A stretch of 7,943 bases of DNA from Suttonella ornithocola (GCF_001889065.1 NZ_LWHB01000158.1:1-7943), one strand, 5' to 3'. Shown: positions 1-6,615, counted from the first letter of the stretch. Program-made: numbers and translations. The notes: generated by a model from the letters alone, not told the origin.

Positions 1-68
1 AAAAATGGTAGCTTTTATTCGTTGGTTTTTGCTTTTTCGAGTATAAAAATGGAGTAAACTGGCGTTGT

Positions 69-74
69 TATAAT
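69..74 (+). promoter_or_regulatory. Candidate -10 box for the SulP transporter gene
   Basis: A perfect TATAAT lies 70 bases before the preferred start codon. No convincing -35 box is present at 16-18 bp spacing; the upstream bases are A-rich. If this box is used, transcription would begin near position 81, at the foot of the hairpin at 82-107. The element is only inferred, because AT-rich DNA gives such matches by chance. Confidence 0.4.
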
Positions 75-81
75 AAATAAA

Positions 82-107
82 GACACATCATTGTGGATGG
101 ATGTGTC
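82..107 (+). repeat. Inverted repeat / hairpin in the transporter leader
   Basis: GACACATC (82-89) and GATGTGTC (100-107) are perfect 8-bp inverted repeats around a 10-base loop. The repeat sits just after the candidate -10 box and ends 36 bases before the preferred start codon. It could be an mRNA 5'-end stem or a repressor operator. The arms are plain in the sequence; the role is unknown. Confidence 0.5.
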
Positions 108-143
108 GGTATGAGAAAAGCGATAGTCAACGGAGGAAAGAGA

Positions 144-1898
144 ATGGATGCAGCTTTTTTTGCGGGAATAAGGAATTACCTGCAGCGGCTGTTTTGGATG
201 TTGTTTCAAATGCGCCGATGGATAGGCTATGTTAATGCGCAGTCTTTGCAATATGATTTTTGGGCGGGATTAACTGGTGCCGTTATGGTTTTGCCTCAGG
301 GAATTGCTTTTGCTCTGATTGCAGGACTACCGCCGGAGTTTGGGCTATACAGTGCTATTGTGGTGCAAGTGATAGCAGGGTTTTTTGGTTCTTCTCTGCA
401 TATGGTAACAGGTCCAACGGTTGCTTTATCTATTGTTATTCCGGGGATTATTGATGACTATGCCACAATAGGTAGCCCGCAATATATTGGACTTTCGCTG
501 ACTTTGATGATGATTGTTGGTGCCATTCAGCTATGCTTTGGTTTATTTCGTTTGGGTAGTCTGGTTAATTTTATCTCTCATACTGTTATTATTGGCTTTA
601 CTGCTGGTGCTGGATTATTGATTATGGTGAGTCAATTGCCAGCATTTTTAGGGACTAGTTTGCCACAGGGATTGAGTTTTTTAGATAAATGGCCGGCAAT
701 TTATGAACGGTTATCACTCACAGACCCGGCAAGCGTTATTATCGCTGCTGTAACGTTGTTTACGGCGCTTTGGATTCGGCGTTGGAATCGGCGGTTTCCG
801 CATATGTTGATTGGTATGTGTGTTGGTGCACTGACGGCTATTTTGTTGGGCAGTTTTGCAGAGTCAGTAGATACCTTAGGCGCTTTGCCAGCACATTTAC
901 CACAAGTCGCCTTTCCAGAGTTGCGATTTTCGATGGTTTCAGAGCTATTTCCCTCTGCTTTTGCTTTGGCGTTATTAGGGCTCATTGAGGCGGTTTCTAT
1001 TGCTCGTTCAATCGCTATTCGCTCGCATCAACGCATTGATAGTAATCAAGAGTTTTTTGGGCAAGGACTTGCCAATATGGTTGGAAGCTGTTTTTCTTGC
1101 TATGTCGGGTCTGGTTCGTTTAATCGCAGTGCGGTTAATTATGATGCGGGGGCAAGAACGCCTTTTGCTTTGCTATTTACGTCGTTGATTGTTATTGTGG
1201 TATTGGTCTTTATTCCTTGGATAACCAAATGGTTACCCATGCCTGCAATGGCGGCTACCATTATGCTAGCAGGGTATAATTTATTTGATTTTAAGCATAT
1301 TAAATTAATTTTTAAGTCTAGCAGTAGTGAGTTTGCCATTATTGTTGTCACTTTTTTATCAACATTGTTTTTGAATTTAGAGTTCGCAATTTATGCCGGT
1401 GTAATTTTATCGCTGGTATTGTATTTACAAAAAACCAGTCATCCAAGAATTACCCCCGTTGATTTTTCTCAAGTAACGCCAGTTTTTGAAAAAGATGCAG
1501 AGCCGTCTAATTTAACGGTTTTACGGCTAGATGGTTCTTTATTTTTTGGTGCGGTGAATCATGTGCAAAATCGCTTGGCAGCTTTAGGAGAAGGAAAAGG
1601 ATGGCAACATGTGGTGCTGCTTGCTGAAGGCGTGAATATTATCGATGTTTCTGGTACAGAAATGCTGATTGCTGAACGTCGGCGATTACAGAAGTTTGGC
1701 GGCGATTTATATATTATTGGTTTGAAACCCCATGTGAGAGATAAATTAAGAAAAACACCTTATTGGCGACCGCTTGGCGGACCGTATCATTTATATATTG
1801 AAACGTATATTGGTTTTCGGGCGATTTGTAAAATGATCGGTATTCGGAATTATCGAGAGTTTATGAAACATCTGTTTCGAGATTACAATAAAATTTAG
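144..1898 (+). CDS. SulP-family anion transporter with C-terminal STAS domain
   Basis: This is an inner-membrane secondary transporter of 584 residues. SulP proteins move sulfate, bicarbonate or dicarboxylates, and the substrate here cannot be told. The N-terminal SulP signature is present, with LPQG at residues 50-53 followed by a GLPPEFGLYSA stretch. The second signature, GSGSFNRSA (322-330) followed by an AGARTP motif, is intact. At least ten hydrophobic segments fill residues 35-440, and a cytoplasmic STAS domain spans about 455-545 with its IDVSG loop at 500-504. No carbonic anhydrase domain is fused. The start at 144 is chosen because GGAGG (132-136) lies seven bases upstream. An in-frame GTG at 93 would add 17 charged residues, has no ribosome binding site and falls inside the leader hairpin loop. 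The next gene starts 82 bases downstream. The family call is firm. Confidence 0.95.
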   Translation: MDAAFFAGIRNYLQRLFWMLFQMRRWIGYVNAQSLQYDFWAGLTGAVMVLPQGIAFALIAGLPPEFGLYSAIVVQVIAGFFGSSLHMVTGPTVALSIVIPGIIDDYATIGSPQYIGLSLTLMMIVGAIQLCFGLFRLGSLVNFISHTVIIGFTAGAGLLIMVSQLPAFLGTSLPQGLSFLDKWPAIYERLSLTDPASVIIAAVTLFTALWIRRWNRRFPHMLIGMCVGALTAILLGSFAESVDTLGALPAHLPQVAFPELRFSMVSELFPSAFALALLGLIEAVSIARSIAIRSHQRIDSNQEFFGQGLANMVGSCFSCYVGSGSFNRSAVNYDAGARTPFALLFTSLIVIVVLVFIPWITKWLPMPAMAATIMLAGYNLFDFKHIKLIFKSSSSEFAIIVVTFLSTLFLNLEFAIYAGVILSLVLYLQKTSHPRITPVDFSQVTPVFEKDAEPSNLTVLRLDGSLFFGAVNHVQNRLAALGEGKGWQHVVLLAEGVNIIDVSGTEMLIAERRRLQKFGGDLYIIGLKPHVRDKLRKTPYWRPLGGPYHLYIETYIGFRAICKMIGIRNYREFMKHLFRDYNKI

Positions 1899-1926
1899 CC
1901 GATAATGGGTACTATCCTCTATTGGC

Positions 1927-1955
1927 TTGAAAGCTAAAAAGTGGCAAGTTAGTAT
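1927..1955 (+). promoter_or_regulatory. Candidate sigma-70 promoter for the NlpE-like lipoprotein gene
   Basis: TTGAAA (1927-1932) and TAGTAT (1950-1955) are separated by exactly 17 bp. They match the consensus hexamers at five and four of six bases. Transcription would start near 1962, about 19 bases before the ATG. This suggests the lipoprotein gene can be expressed independently of the transporter gene. Confidence 0.45.
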
Positions 1956-1964
1956 GACTTTTTA
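1935..1964 (+). repeat. AT-rich inverted repeat between the transporter and lipoprotein genes
   Basis: TAAAAAGT (1935-1942) and ACTTTTTA (1957-1964) form a perfect 8-bp inverted repeat with a 14-base loop. The stem has only one G-C pair, so it would be a poor intrinsic terminator. It overlaps the candidate promoter of the next gene. It may be chance in AT-rich DNA. Confidence 0.35.
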
Positions 1965-1980
1965 AAATGAGAATCTTTTT

Positions 1981-2439
1981 ATGAATAAAAAACGCTTTAT
2001 TGGATTATCTTTTCTATTAACCAGTTTATTATTAGGTGCTTGTGCTAGTAATGATGCCGTGTTGCCAGAAACATCTAAAACAAAGCAAGCAGCTACTAAG
2101 CGAGAAATGGTTAAAAATGCTCGTAGTGCAGTGAGTTGGAATGGGGTTTATCAAGGAATTTTTCCTTGTGCGGGTTGTGAGGGCGTGGCAACTATGTTGC
2201 AGTTAAACGCAGATTCAACGTATCTACTGCGAACAAGAATGCTCGGTAAAGAAGAAATTGATAGAAAGAGTGAAGGTAGCTTTACTTGGATGCCAGATAA
2301 CAGTCATATTCAATTACAAGGGCATTCTCAAAATCGTTTTTTTAGAGTCGGCGAGGGCTTTTTACAGCTGACTTTACCTGATGGTAAGCCCATTCCTTCC
2401 AATAATCCAGAAGCGTTTTTCTTAGAAAAAACGGATTAA
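1981..2439 (+). CDS. Outer-membrane lipoprotein with NlpE-like N-terminal domain
   Basis: This is a 152-residue lipoprotein. A short basic N-terminus and hydrophobic stretch lead to the lipobox LGAC, with the lipidated cysteine at residue 21. The next residue is Ala, not Asp, which favours sorting to the outer membrane. After a linker, residues 53 to about 149 form an NlpE N-terminal-type domain with the characteristic Cys-x-x-Cys (CAGC, 63-66) after a GVYQGIFP stretch. E. coli NlpE activates the Cpx envelope stress response and has a second C-terminal domain; that domain is absent here, as in many short homologues. Copper resistance or Cpx signalling should therefore not be assumed. The start is supported by GAGA at 1969-1972, eight bases upstream. 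A lone promoter and a Fur-box-like sequence lie just upstream. The gene faces gshB tail to tail. Confidence 0.88.
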   Translation: MNKKRFIGLSFLLTSLLLGACASNDAVLPETSKTKQAATKREMVKNARSAVSWNGVYQGIFPCAGCEGVATMLQLNADSTYLLRTRMLGKEEIDRKSEGSFTWMPDNSHIQLQGHSQNRFFRVGEGFLQLTLPDGKPIPSNNPEAFFLEKTD

Positions 2440-2694
2440 TCTTGTATCAAATTTTTCTAAAAAGATGAGTTTTCTATGTTGGTTGATGCTGTCAATCTTT
2501 TAGCGAATTAAATAGTTTATCGCTTAATAAAATGAGTAATTCATATCTTATTTAAAAAGTGTAACTAATTCTCTTGAAAATAACGTGTAATCATCTAAAA
2601 AATAAATGGATGATTACACGATAAATAAAGATTAAAAACAGCTTTGAATAAAGATACTATTTAACTTATTGTTAAGTGGTTATCTTATAACTAT
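2440..2694. other. Gene-free convergent intergenic region
   Basis: This AT-rich stretch lies between the ends of the lipoprotein gene and gshB. I see no coding signal in either strand. It contains the 12-bp stem-loop at 2584-2620. It also holds a weak imperfect hairpin at 2651-2686 (outer arms AAGATA/TATCTT, inner arms TTAAC/GTTAA) just beyond the gshB stop codon. No GC-rich terminator for the lipoprotein gene is visible. Confidence 0.6.
2576..2620 (-). terminator. Possible gshB terminator stem-loop
   Basis: CGTGTAATCATC (2584-2595) and GATGATTACACG (2609-2620) are a perfect 12-bp inverted repeat with a 13-base A-rich loop. Read on the minus strand, the stem is followed by TTATTTTC, a modest U-tract, about 75 bases after the gshB stop. 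On the plus strand the stem is followed by ATAAATAAAG, so it suits gshB better than the lipoprotein gene. The stem is long but only five of its twelve pairs are G-C. Confidence 0.45.
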
Positions 2695-3642
2695 TTAGTT
2701 TGATAGCTTTTTCTCAAGTTTTTCCCAAAAGTGTTCTGCTAGATTTTGTCCTGTGGCAGCAGCAATTTCTCGTAAACACGTTGGGCTGGTGACGTTAATT
2801 TCAGTGATATATCCGCCAATGACATCTAGTCCGACTAAGAATAAACCTTCTCGTTGAATGATAGGTTTGACGTGTTCTACGAGTTCATATTCTCGTTGGG
2901 TCAGTGGTTGAACAACGCCGCGTCCGCCAGCAGCTAAGTTCGCGCGGAATTCCCCATCTTTGGGTAATCGAGCCAATCCATGGTCAATGGCTTCTCCATC
3001 AATAATGAGAATGCGTTTATCGCCTTCAGTCACTTTGGGTAGAAAGCCTTGTACCATCAAGGTTTCATTTCCATCAGGATTCATCGCATCTAAAATAGCA
3101 GTGGTATTTTTATCACCTAAGGTGAGTTTAAAAATGCCCATTCCCCCCATACCATCTAAGGGTTTTAGAACCGCTTCTTTATGGGTGCGCAGGAAGTCTA
3201 AAATATCTTCACGCGATTTGGTAATGAGGGTTGGTGGTGTGCATTCTGGAACTTGAGCAATCGCAAATTTTTCATTGATGTTGCGTAGTGCTGAAGGTGG
3301 ATTGATGACGGTCACGCCTTGTTCGACTAATAAATCTAGCATATAGCTATCATAGATATAGCGCAGGTTAAAAGGCGGATCTTTACGTTGTAAGACGACA
3401 TCTACAGTTGATAAATCAATTTCTTCTTCGTTACAGATGCGGTAATAGTCTTCTTCTCGGTCAAAGCATTCGATGGTGCGGACATAGGCTTTAACCATGC
3501 CATCACGCACAGACCAGTCTGCTTGATTAAAGATTTTAACGGTCATTCCCCGTGCTTGAGCGGTGAGCATTAAAGCAAAAGTAGTGTCTTTATAAGGCTT
3601 GATTTCGTCAATATCATCCATTAGAACAGCAACCGTTTGCAT
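2695..3642 (-). CDS. gshB: Glutathione synthetase
   Basis: This cytoplasmic ATP-grasp ligase performs the second step of glutathione synthesis, joining gamma-glutamylcysteine and glycine with ATP. The 315 residues match the usual length (E. coli 316). The N-terminal domain carries the RKDPPF motif (86-91). The ATP-grasp part shows KPLDGMGGMG (160-169), EGDKR (206-210), the glycine-rich NLAAGGRG loop (235-242) and TEINVTSPT (280-288), where Glu and Asn are expected metal ligands. All family motifs appear intact. The start is supported by AGGAG on the minus strand (3653-3649), six bases before the ATG. The gene is divergent from gshA, and both probably read from the shared 113-bp region. A candidate -10 (TATGAT, minus strand, 3677-3672) overlaps the palindrome there, though its -35 is poor. 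Confidence 0.97.
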   Translation of the reverse strand: MQTVAVLMDDIDEIKPYKDTTFALMLTAQARGMTVKIFNQADWSVRDGMVKAYVRTIECFDREEDYYRICNEEEIDLSTVDVVLQRKDPPFNLRYIYDSYMLDLLVEQGVTVINPPSALRNINEKFAIAQVPECTPPTLITKSREDILDFLRTHKEAVLKPLDGMGGMGIFKLTLGDKNTTAILDAMNPDGNETLMVQGFLPKVTEGDKRILIIDGEAIDHGLARLPKDGEFRANLAAGGRGVVQPLTQREYELVEHVKPIIQREGLFLVGLDVIGGYITEINVTSPTCLREIAAATGQNLAEHFWEKLEKKLSN

Positions 3643-3660
3643 GTTTTTCTCCTAAATAAA

Positions 3661-3689
3661 TTGATAGCGCTATCATAGCTTATTTTAAT
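3661..3689 (+). promoter_or_regulatory. Candidate sigma-70 promoter for gshA
   Basis: TTGATA (3661-3666) and TTTAAT (3684-3689) are 17 bp apart, and each matches its consensus at five of six bases. Transcription would begin near 3696, giving a leader of about 60 bases. The -35 hexamer is largely covered by the palindrome at 3662-3675. This is the best plus-strand promoter in the gshB-gshA gap, but it is predicted only. Confidence 0.5.
3662..3675. promoter_or_regulatory. 14-bp palindrome, candidate shared gshA/gshB operator
   Basis: TGATAGCGCTATCA is perfectly self-complementary over 14 bases. It overlaps the gshA -35 candidate and the minus-strand TATGAT -10 candidate of gshB, and it ends 20 bases from the gshB start codon. 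The TG...CG...CA layout with a central CpG resembles LacI/GalR-family operators. That resemblance is a family-level inference; no regulator gene is in the window. Confidence 0.5.
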
Positions 3690-3755
3690 GCTTTTCTTTC
3701 GTCTTCTAAGATTAAGCGTTATGATTGAGAGAGTATGCTTTAATTGAGAATAAGT

Positions 3756-5405
3756 ATGAATTTTTCCCAACTTCCTTTATCTGGTGGATACATTGGTATT
3801 GAGCGTGAAACGTTACGTTGTGATCAAAATGCAATGCTTGCTAATACACCACATCCCAACCAATTAGGAAATGTCTATACACATCCGAATATTACGATTG
3901 ATTATGCGGAGTCGCTTTTAGAATTGGTTACCGATGCGCACTTGAGTCCTAGTGCAGTTTATGCGCAGTTATTGCATTTGCATCAGTATACGGCTCAGCA
4001 TTTAGAAAATAACCAGCAGTTATGGGCGGCAAGTATGCCTTGTCGATTACCTGAAAAGTCAGAAGAGATTGAAATTGGTTATTTTGGGCAAAGTAATGGC
4101 GGAAAAATTAAGCGTTTATATCGTTTGGGTTTATCCCACCGCTATGGTCGCTCCATGCAAATGATTGCTGGCGTGCATTTTAATTATTCACCACCAGAAG
4201 CCCTATGGGAAGCGCTGGCGGCTAGTGAATATAGCCGTGTCGATCAGGCATATAAAAATCGCCGATATATGGGAATGTTGAGGAATTTACAGCGATATGG
4301 TTGGTTAATTTGTCATCTATTTGGTGCTTCTCCAGCTGTCGATAAAAGTTTTTCTCCTGCACATGGCGTGTTACAGTCATTTAGCAAAGAAACTTTAGGA
4401 TGGAAGAATGCAACCAGTTTGCGGATGAGCCAGTTAGGGTATCAAAATAAAGTAGATTTTACGGTGAGCTTTAATCGCTTAGAGGATTATTTGAGTGATT
4501 TGGCAGAGGCTGTTCTTACGCCTGCACCCGCTTATGAATATTTAGGACTAAAAGATGCGCAGGGAGAGTATCAGCAGATTAGTACGCATATTCTGCAAAT
4601 TGCCAATGAATACTATACTGCTGCGCGACCTAAGCAACCGATAAAAAAAGGGGAATTGCCCGTTATCGCTTTAAAAGGGCGTGGGATTGCTTATGTGGAG
4701 CTGCGACTTTTAGATAATAATCCTTATGATCCTTGCGGCATTAGCTTGGCACAAATCCACTTTTTAGAAACATTCCTATTATGGGCTTTGTTGACGCCAG
4801 CAGCTGAGTTTACTCATAGAGATTACAATGAGCTTAATCATAATCGCTTACGAACTGCGTGTTGCGGCTTGAATGGACAACAAATTCTCTATCATCAGGG
4901 AGAAGAGCGCTCAAGTCAGACATGGGCAGAAGAATTATTAACGCAATTATTACCTATTGCTTGTGCACTGGATGAACAAGTGGGCGGAAACGCCTATGAA
5001 AATGCGATACAAAAACAAATCCAAGCTAATGAAGGGAAGATTTTGCGTTTGCCAGAGCAAGTTCAACAAGAGATTGCCACAACAGAATATCTTGAATGGG
5101 CAAATGCTTTAAGTCAGCAACATCAAAAAGTGTATCAACAAGCATTAACCCCAGAGGTTCAGCAGTCTTTGGACGTCTTGAAAACCCGTTCGCTTAAGGA
5201 TTTTGCTGCAATAGAAGCCACTGCACAAACACAAGCCCCTTTTGAGCATTACTTGGCGCATTATTTCGATTCTTTAAAAAAAGAATATCTTAATCAAGAG
5301 AAAGGCGAAGCATTATTGGATAAATATGCTAAGTTAGGCGCTGATACTCCTGTCACACAAGACCATGAAGCGAGCTGTGGCTGCGGCTGTCAGCATCAGA
5401 GATAA
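3756..5405 (+). CDS. gshA: Glutamate-cysteine ligase (proteobacterial type) with Cys-rich tail
   Basis: This enzyme performs the first, usually rate-limiting, step of glutathione synthesis, joining glutamate and cysteine with ATP. It has 549 residues against 518 in E. coli. GIERETLR (14-21) matches the N-terminal active-site segment. Family stretches GVHFNYSPP, LFGASPA, ATSLRMSQLGYQNK and GIAYVELRLLDNNPYDP align with E. coli GshA. The region matching the E. coli C-terminus ends near residue 504. Some 45 further residues follow, rich in Lys, Glu and Ala, ending in C-G-C-G-C (541, 543, 545). The ATG at 3756 is preferred because GAGA (3746-3749) lies six bases upstream. An in-frame TTG at 3744 would add four residues, and a TAA at 3741 blocks anything earlier. 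gshB is divergent. Confidence 0.96.
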   Translation: MNFSQLPLSGGYIGIERETLRCDQNAMLANTPHPNQLGNVYTHPNITIDYAESLLELVTDAHLSPSAVYAQLLHLHQYTAQHLENNQQLWAASMPCRLPEKSEEIEIGYFGQSNGGKIKRLYRLGLSHRYGRSMQMIAGVHFNYSPPEALWEALAASEYSRVDQAYKNRRYMGMLRNLQRYGWLICHLFGASPAVDKSFSPAHGVLQSFSKETLGWKNATSLRMSQLGYQNKVDFTVSFNRLEDYLSDLAEAVLTPAPAYEYLGLKDAQGEYQQISTHILQIANEYYTAARPKQPIKKGELPVIALKGRGIAYVELRLLDNNPYDPCGISLAQIHFLETFLLWALLTPAAEFTHRDYNELNHNRLRTACCGLNGQQILYHQGEERSSQTWAEELLTQLLPIACALDEQVGGNAYENAIQKQIQANEGKILRLPEQVQQEIATTEYLEWANALSQQHQKVYQQALTPEVQQSLDVLKTRSLKDFAAIEATAQTQAPFEHYLAHYFDSLKKEYLNQEKGEALLDKYAKLGADTPVTQDHEASCGCGCQHQR

Positions 5406-5425
5406 ATATTGTTAAAGCAGCTAAA

Positions 5426-5487
5426 GAAGCAAAATATTTCGTTTGTTTAGCGTATGCAATTGGCAAACTTGGGTTTTATTTTGCTTC
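5426..5487 (+). repeat. Long nested inverted repeat between gshA and rplM
   Basis: GAAGCAAAATA (5426-5436) and TATTTTGCTTC (5477-5487) are perfect 11-bp inverted repeats 40 bases apart. A second pair, GTTTG (5441-5445) and CAAAC (5464-5468), nests inside. The structure starts about 20 bases after the gshA stop, and its right arm covers the -35 region of the rplM promoter. It could form the 3' end of gshA mRNA or a protein-binding region. It lacks a following T-run, so it is not a standard terminator. Confidence 0.5.
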
Positions 5488-5502
5488 GATTGATTATATA
5501 AT
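5474..5502 (+). promoter_or_regulatory. Probable rplM-rpsI promoter
   Basis: A perfect TATAAT lies at 5497-5502, with a poor -35 candidate (TTTTAT, 5474-5479) at 17-bp spacing. The -10 is followed at once by GCGATCGCCCC, a GC-rich discriminator leading to an expected start near 5509. GC-rich discriminators are typical of ribosomal promoters that are repressed by ppGpp and DksA. The leader would be about 117 bases long. Confidence 0.55.
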
Positions 5503-5523
5503 GCGATCGCCCCTAACCCACAC

Positions 5524-5542
5524 TCCCGACACACAATCGGGA
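5524..5542 (+). promoter_or_regulatory. First hairpin of the rplM leader
   Basis: TCCCGA (5524-5529) and TCGGGA (5537-5542) form a perfect 6-bp stem with a 7-base loop, about 15 bases after the predicted transcription start. No T-run follows, so it is not a terminator. It may be part of a leader operator. Confidence 0.45.
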
Positions 5543-5569
5543 AAAGAACTAGAAAAATCTTGTTATTAC

Positions 5570-5594
5570 GCGCAAAAAACGCTAGTATTTGCGC
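5570..5594 (+). promoter_or_regulatory. Second hairpin of the rplM leader, possible L13 operator
   Basis: GCGCAAA (5570-5576) and TTTGCGC (5588-5594) form a 7-bp stem with an 11-base loop, ending 18 bases before the GGAG ribosome binding site at 5613-5616. In E. coli, L13 is reported to repress its own operon by acting on the rplM mRNA leader. This hairpin is in a suitable place for that, but conservation of the structure has not been shown here. Confidence 0.4.
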
Positions 5595-5625
5595 CCTTTA
5601 TTTATTGTGTTCGGAGAAACCCAAC

Positions 5626-6057
5626 ATGTTAAAAACCTACACTGCAACGCCTGCAAGCGTTAGCCGCGATTGGTACGTTGTCGATGCAGAAGGCAAAACC
5701 TTAGGTCGTCTTGCCACTGAAATCGCTCGTCGCTTACGTGGTAAACATAAACCAGAATACACGCCAAACATTGACACTGGCGACTACATTATCGTTATCA
5801 ATGCTGACAAAATCAGCGTTACTGGTCGTAAAGGCAACGATAAAATGTATCACCACCACACTGGCTATATCGGTAATTTGAAAAGTGCAAACTTCAATCA
5901 AATGCAAGAGCGTCGTCCAGGCAAAGTTCTTGAGTTAGCGGTTAAAGGCATGCTTCCACGTGGTCCTTTAGGTCGTACTCAGTTGAAAAAGCTTAAAATT
6001 TATAGCGGTAGCGAGCATGAGCATGCTGCGCAACAGCCTATCACCTTGGACGTATAA
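5626..6057 (+). CDS. rplM: 50S ribosomal protein L13
   Basis: L13 is an early-assembling protein of the large ribosomal subunit that binds 23S rRNA. The 143-residue product matches the usual length (E. coli 142). RDWYVVDAEGKTLGRLA (14-30), the DTGDYIIVINADK stretch (50-62) and VKGMLPRGPLGR (106-117) are all typical, as is the HAAQQP near the C-terminus. The ATG at 5626 is chosen because GGAG (5613-5616) lies nine bases upstream and the protein then begins like other L13s. A TTG at 5560 would add 22 residues encoded by the leader hairpin and is not credible. rpsI follows after nine bases, and the two form an operon. Expression is probably growth-rate controlled through the promoter discriminator and perhaps by L13 itself. 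Confidence 0.98.
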   Translation: MLKTYTATPASVSRDWYVVDAEGKTLGRLATEIARRLRGKHKPEYTPNIDTGDYIIVINADKISVTGRKGNDKMYHHHTGYIGNLKSANFNQMQERRPGKVLELAVKGMLPRGPLGRTQLKKLKIYSGSEHEHAAQQPITLDV

Positions 6058-6066
6058 GGATATCTC

Positions 6067-6456
6067 ATGACAGAACAATACTACGCAACTGGTCGCCGTA
6101 AAACCTCATCTGCCCGTGTATTCCTACGTCGTGGCAGCGGCAATATCGTGGTTAACCAAAAACCATTAGATGAATATTTTGGTCGTGAAACGGCTCGCAT
6201 GGTCGTTCGCCAACCATTAGAAGTCGTCGATATGAAAGACAATTTCGACTTCTATATCACTGTTACTGGTGGTGGCTCTAGCGGTCAAGCAGGTGCGATT
6301 CGTCATGGTATCGCGCGTGCATTAAAAGCTTATGATGAAAATTTACGTGAGCCTTTACGTAAAGCTGGCTTCCTAACTCGTGACGCTCGTGAAGTTGAAC
6401 GGAAAAAAGTGGGTCTTCACAAAGCCCGCCGTGCAACTCAGTTCTCAAAACGTTAA
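6067..6456 (+). CDS. rpsI: 30S ribosomal protein S9
   Basis: S9 belongs to the head of the small ribosomal subunit; its C-terminal tail reaches the P site and contacts the anticodon loop of tRNA. The product has 129 residues (E. coli 130). It begins with the family pattern ATGRRKTSSARV (7-18). It carries the complete S9 signature GGGSSGQAGAIRHGIARAL (68-86) and ends in the conserved SKR, so the tail is intact. The ribosome binding site AAGGA overlaps the rplM stop codon, which suggests translational coupling. A strong terminator begins 18 bases after the stop. Confidence 0.98.
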   Translation: MTEQYYATGRRKTSSARVFLRRGSGNIVVNQKPLDEYFGRETARMVVRQPLEVVDMKDNFDFYITVTGGGSSGQAGAIRHGIARALKAYDENLREPLRKAGFLTRDAREVERKKVGLHKARRATQFSKR

Positions 6457-6473
6457 TCACGTTTCACGAACAC

Positions 6474-6500
6474 AACCCGATGCTTTGCATCGGGTTTTTT
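6474..6500 (+). terminator. Intrinsic terminator of the rplM-rpsI operon
   Basis: AACCCGATGC (6474-6483) and GCATCGGGTT (6487-6496) form a 10-bp stem with a TTT loop. The stem runs into six T residues (6495-6500). This is a textbook rho-independent terminator 18 bases after the rpsI stop codon. Confidence 0.93.
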
Positions 6501-6615
6501 ATCAATGCTACTTTCTTCTGTTTTTAAATATAGTAAGTATTTATAAAACAGCTTTGTTTTTACTTTCTCTGATTTGCGCGATAGATAGAATGACGACGTT
6601 TTTATCTAAAGTCGC

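Noticed and set aside
93..143. GTG start at 93 for the transporter
   Set aside because: It has no ribosome binding site and lies in the leader hairpin loop. The ATG at 144 has an excellent GGAGG seven bases upstream.
15..251. A 78-residue minus-strand open frame over the transporter leader and start
   Set aside because: It is antisense to the transporter start, has no recognisable motif and lacks a clear ribosome binding site. It looks like a chance open frame.
1127..1135. CAGTGCGGT, one base from the Pasteurellaceae uptake signal
   Set aside because: It is a single imperfect copy within a conserved coding motif of the transporter, with no repeated uptake words noticed elsewhere.
2635..2646. 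AAAACAGCTTTG, repeated at 6545-6556
   Set aside because: A 12-base match between two AT-rich intergenic regions is expected by chance in a window of this size, and the flanks do not match.
144..3642. Transporter and glutathione genes as one sulfur-assimilation cluster
   Set aside because: The transporter substrate is unknown, the genes are on different strands and an unrelated lipoprotein gene lies between them. Proximity alone does not support a joint system.
5503..5510. GCGATCGC octamer, the cyanobacterial HIP1 sequence
   Set aside because: Only one copy was seen and all genes point to a gammaproteobacterium. It is better explained as part of the GC-rich promoter discriminator.
5560..5625. 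TTG start at 5560 for L13
   Set aside because: The added residues are absent from L13 proteins and come from the leader hairpin. The ATG at 5626 has a proper GGAG site.
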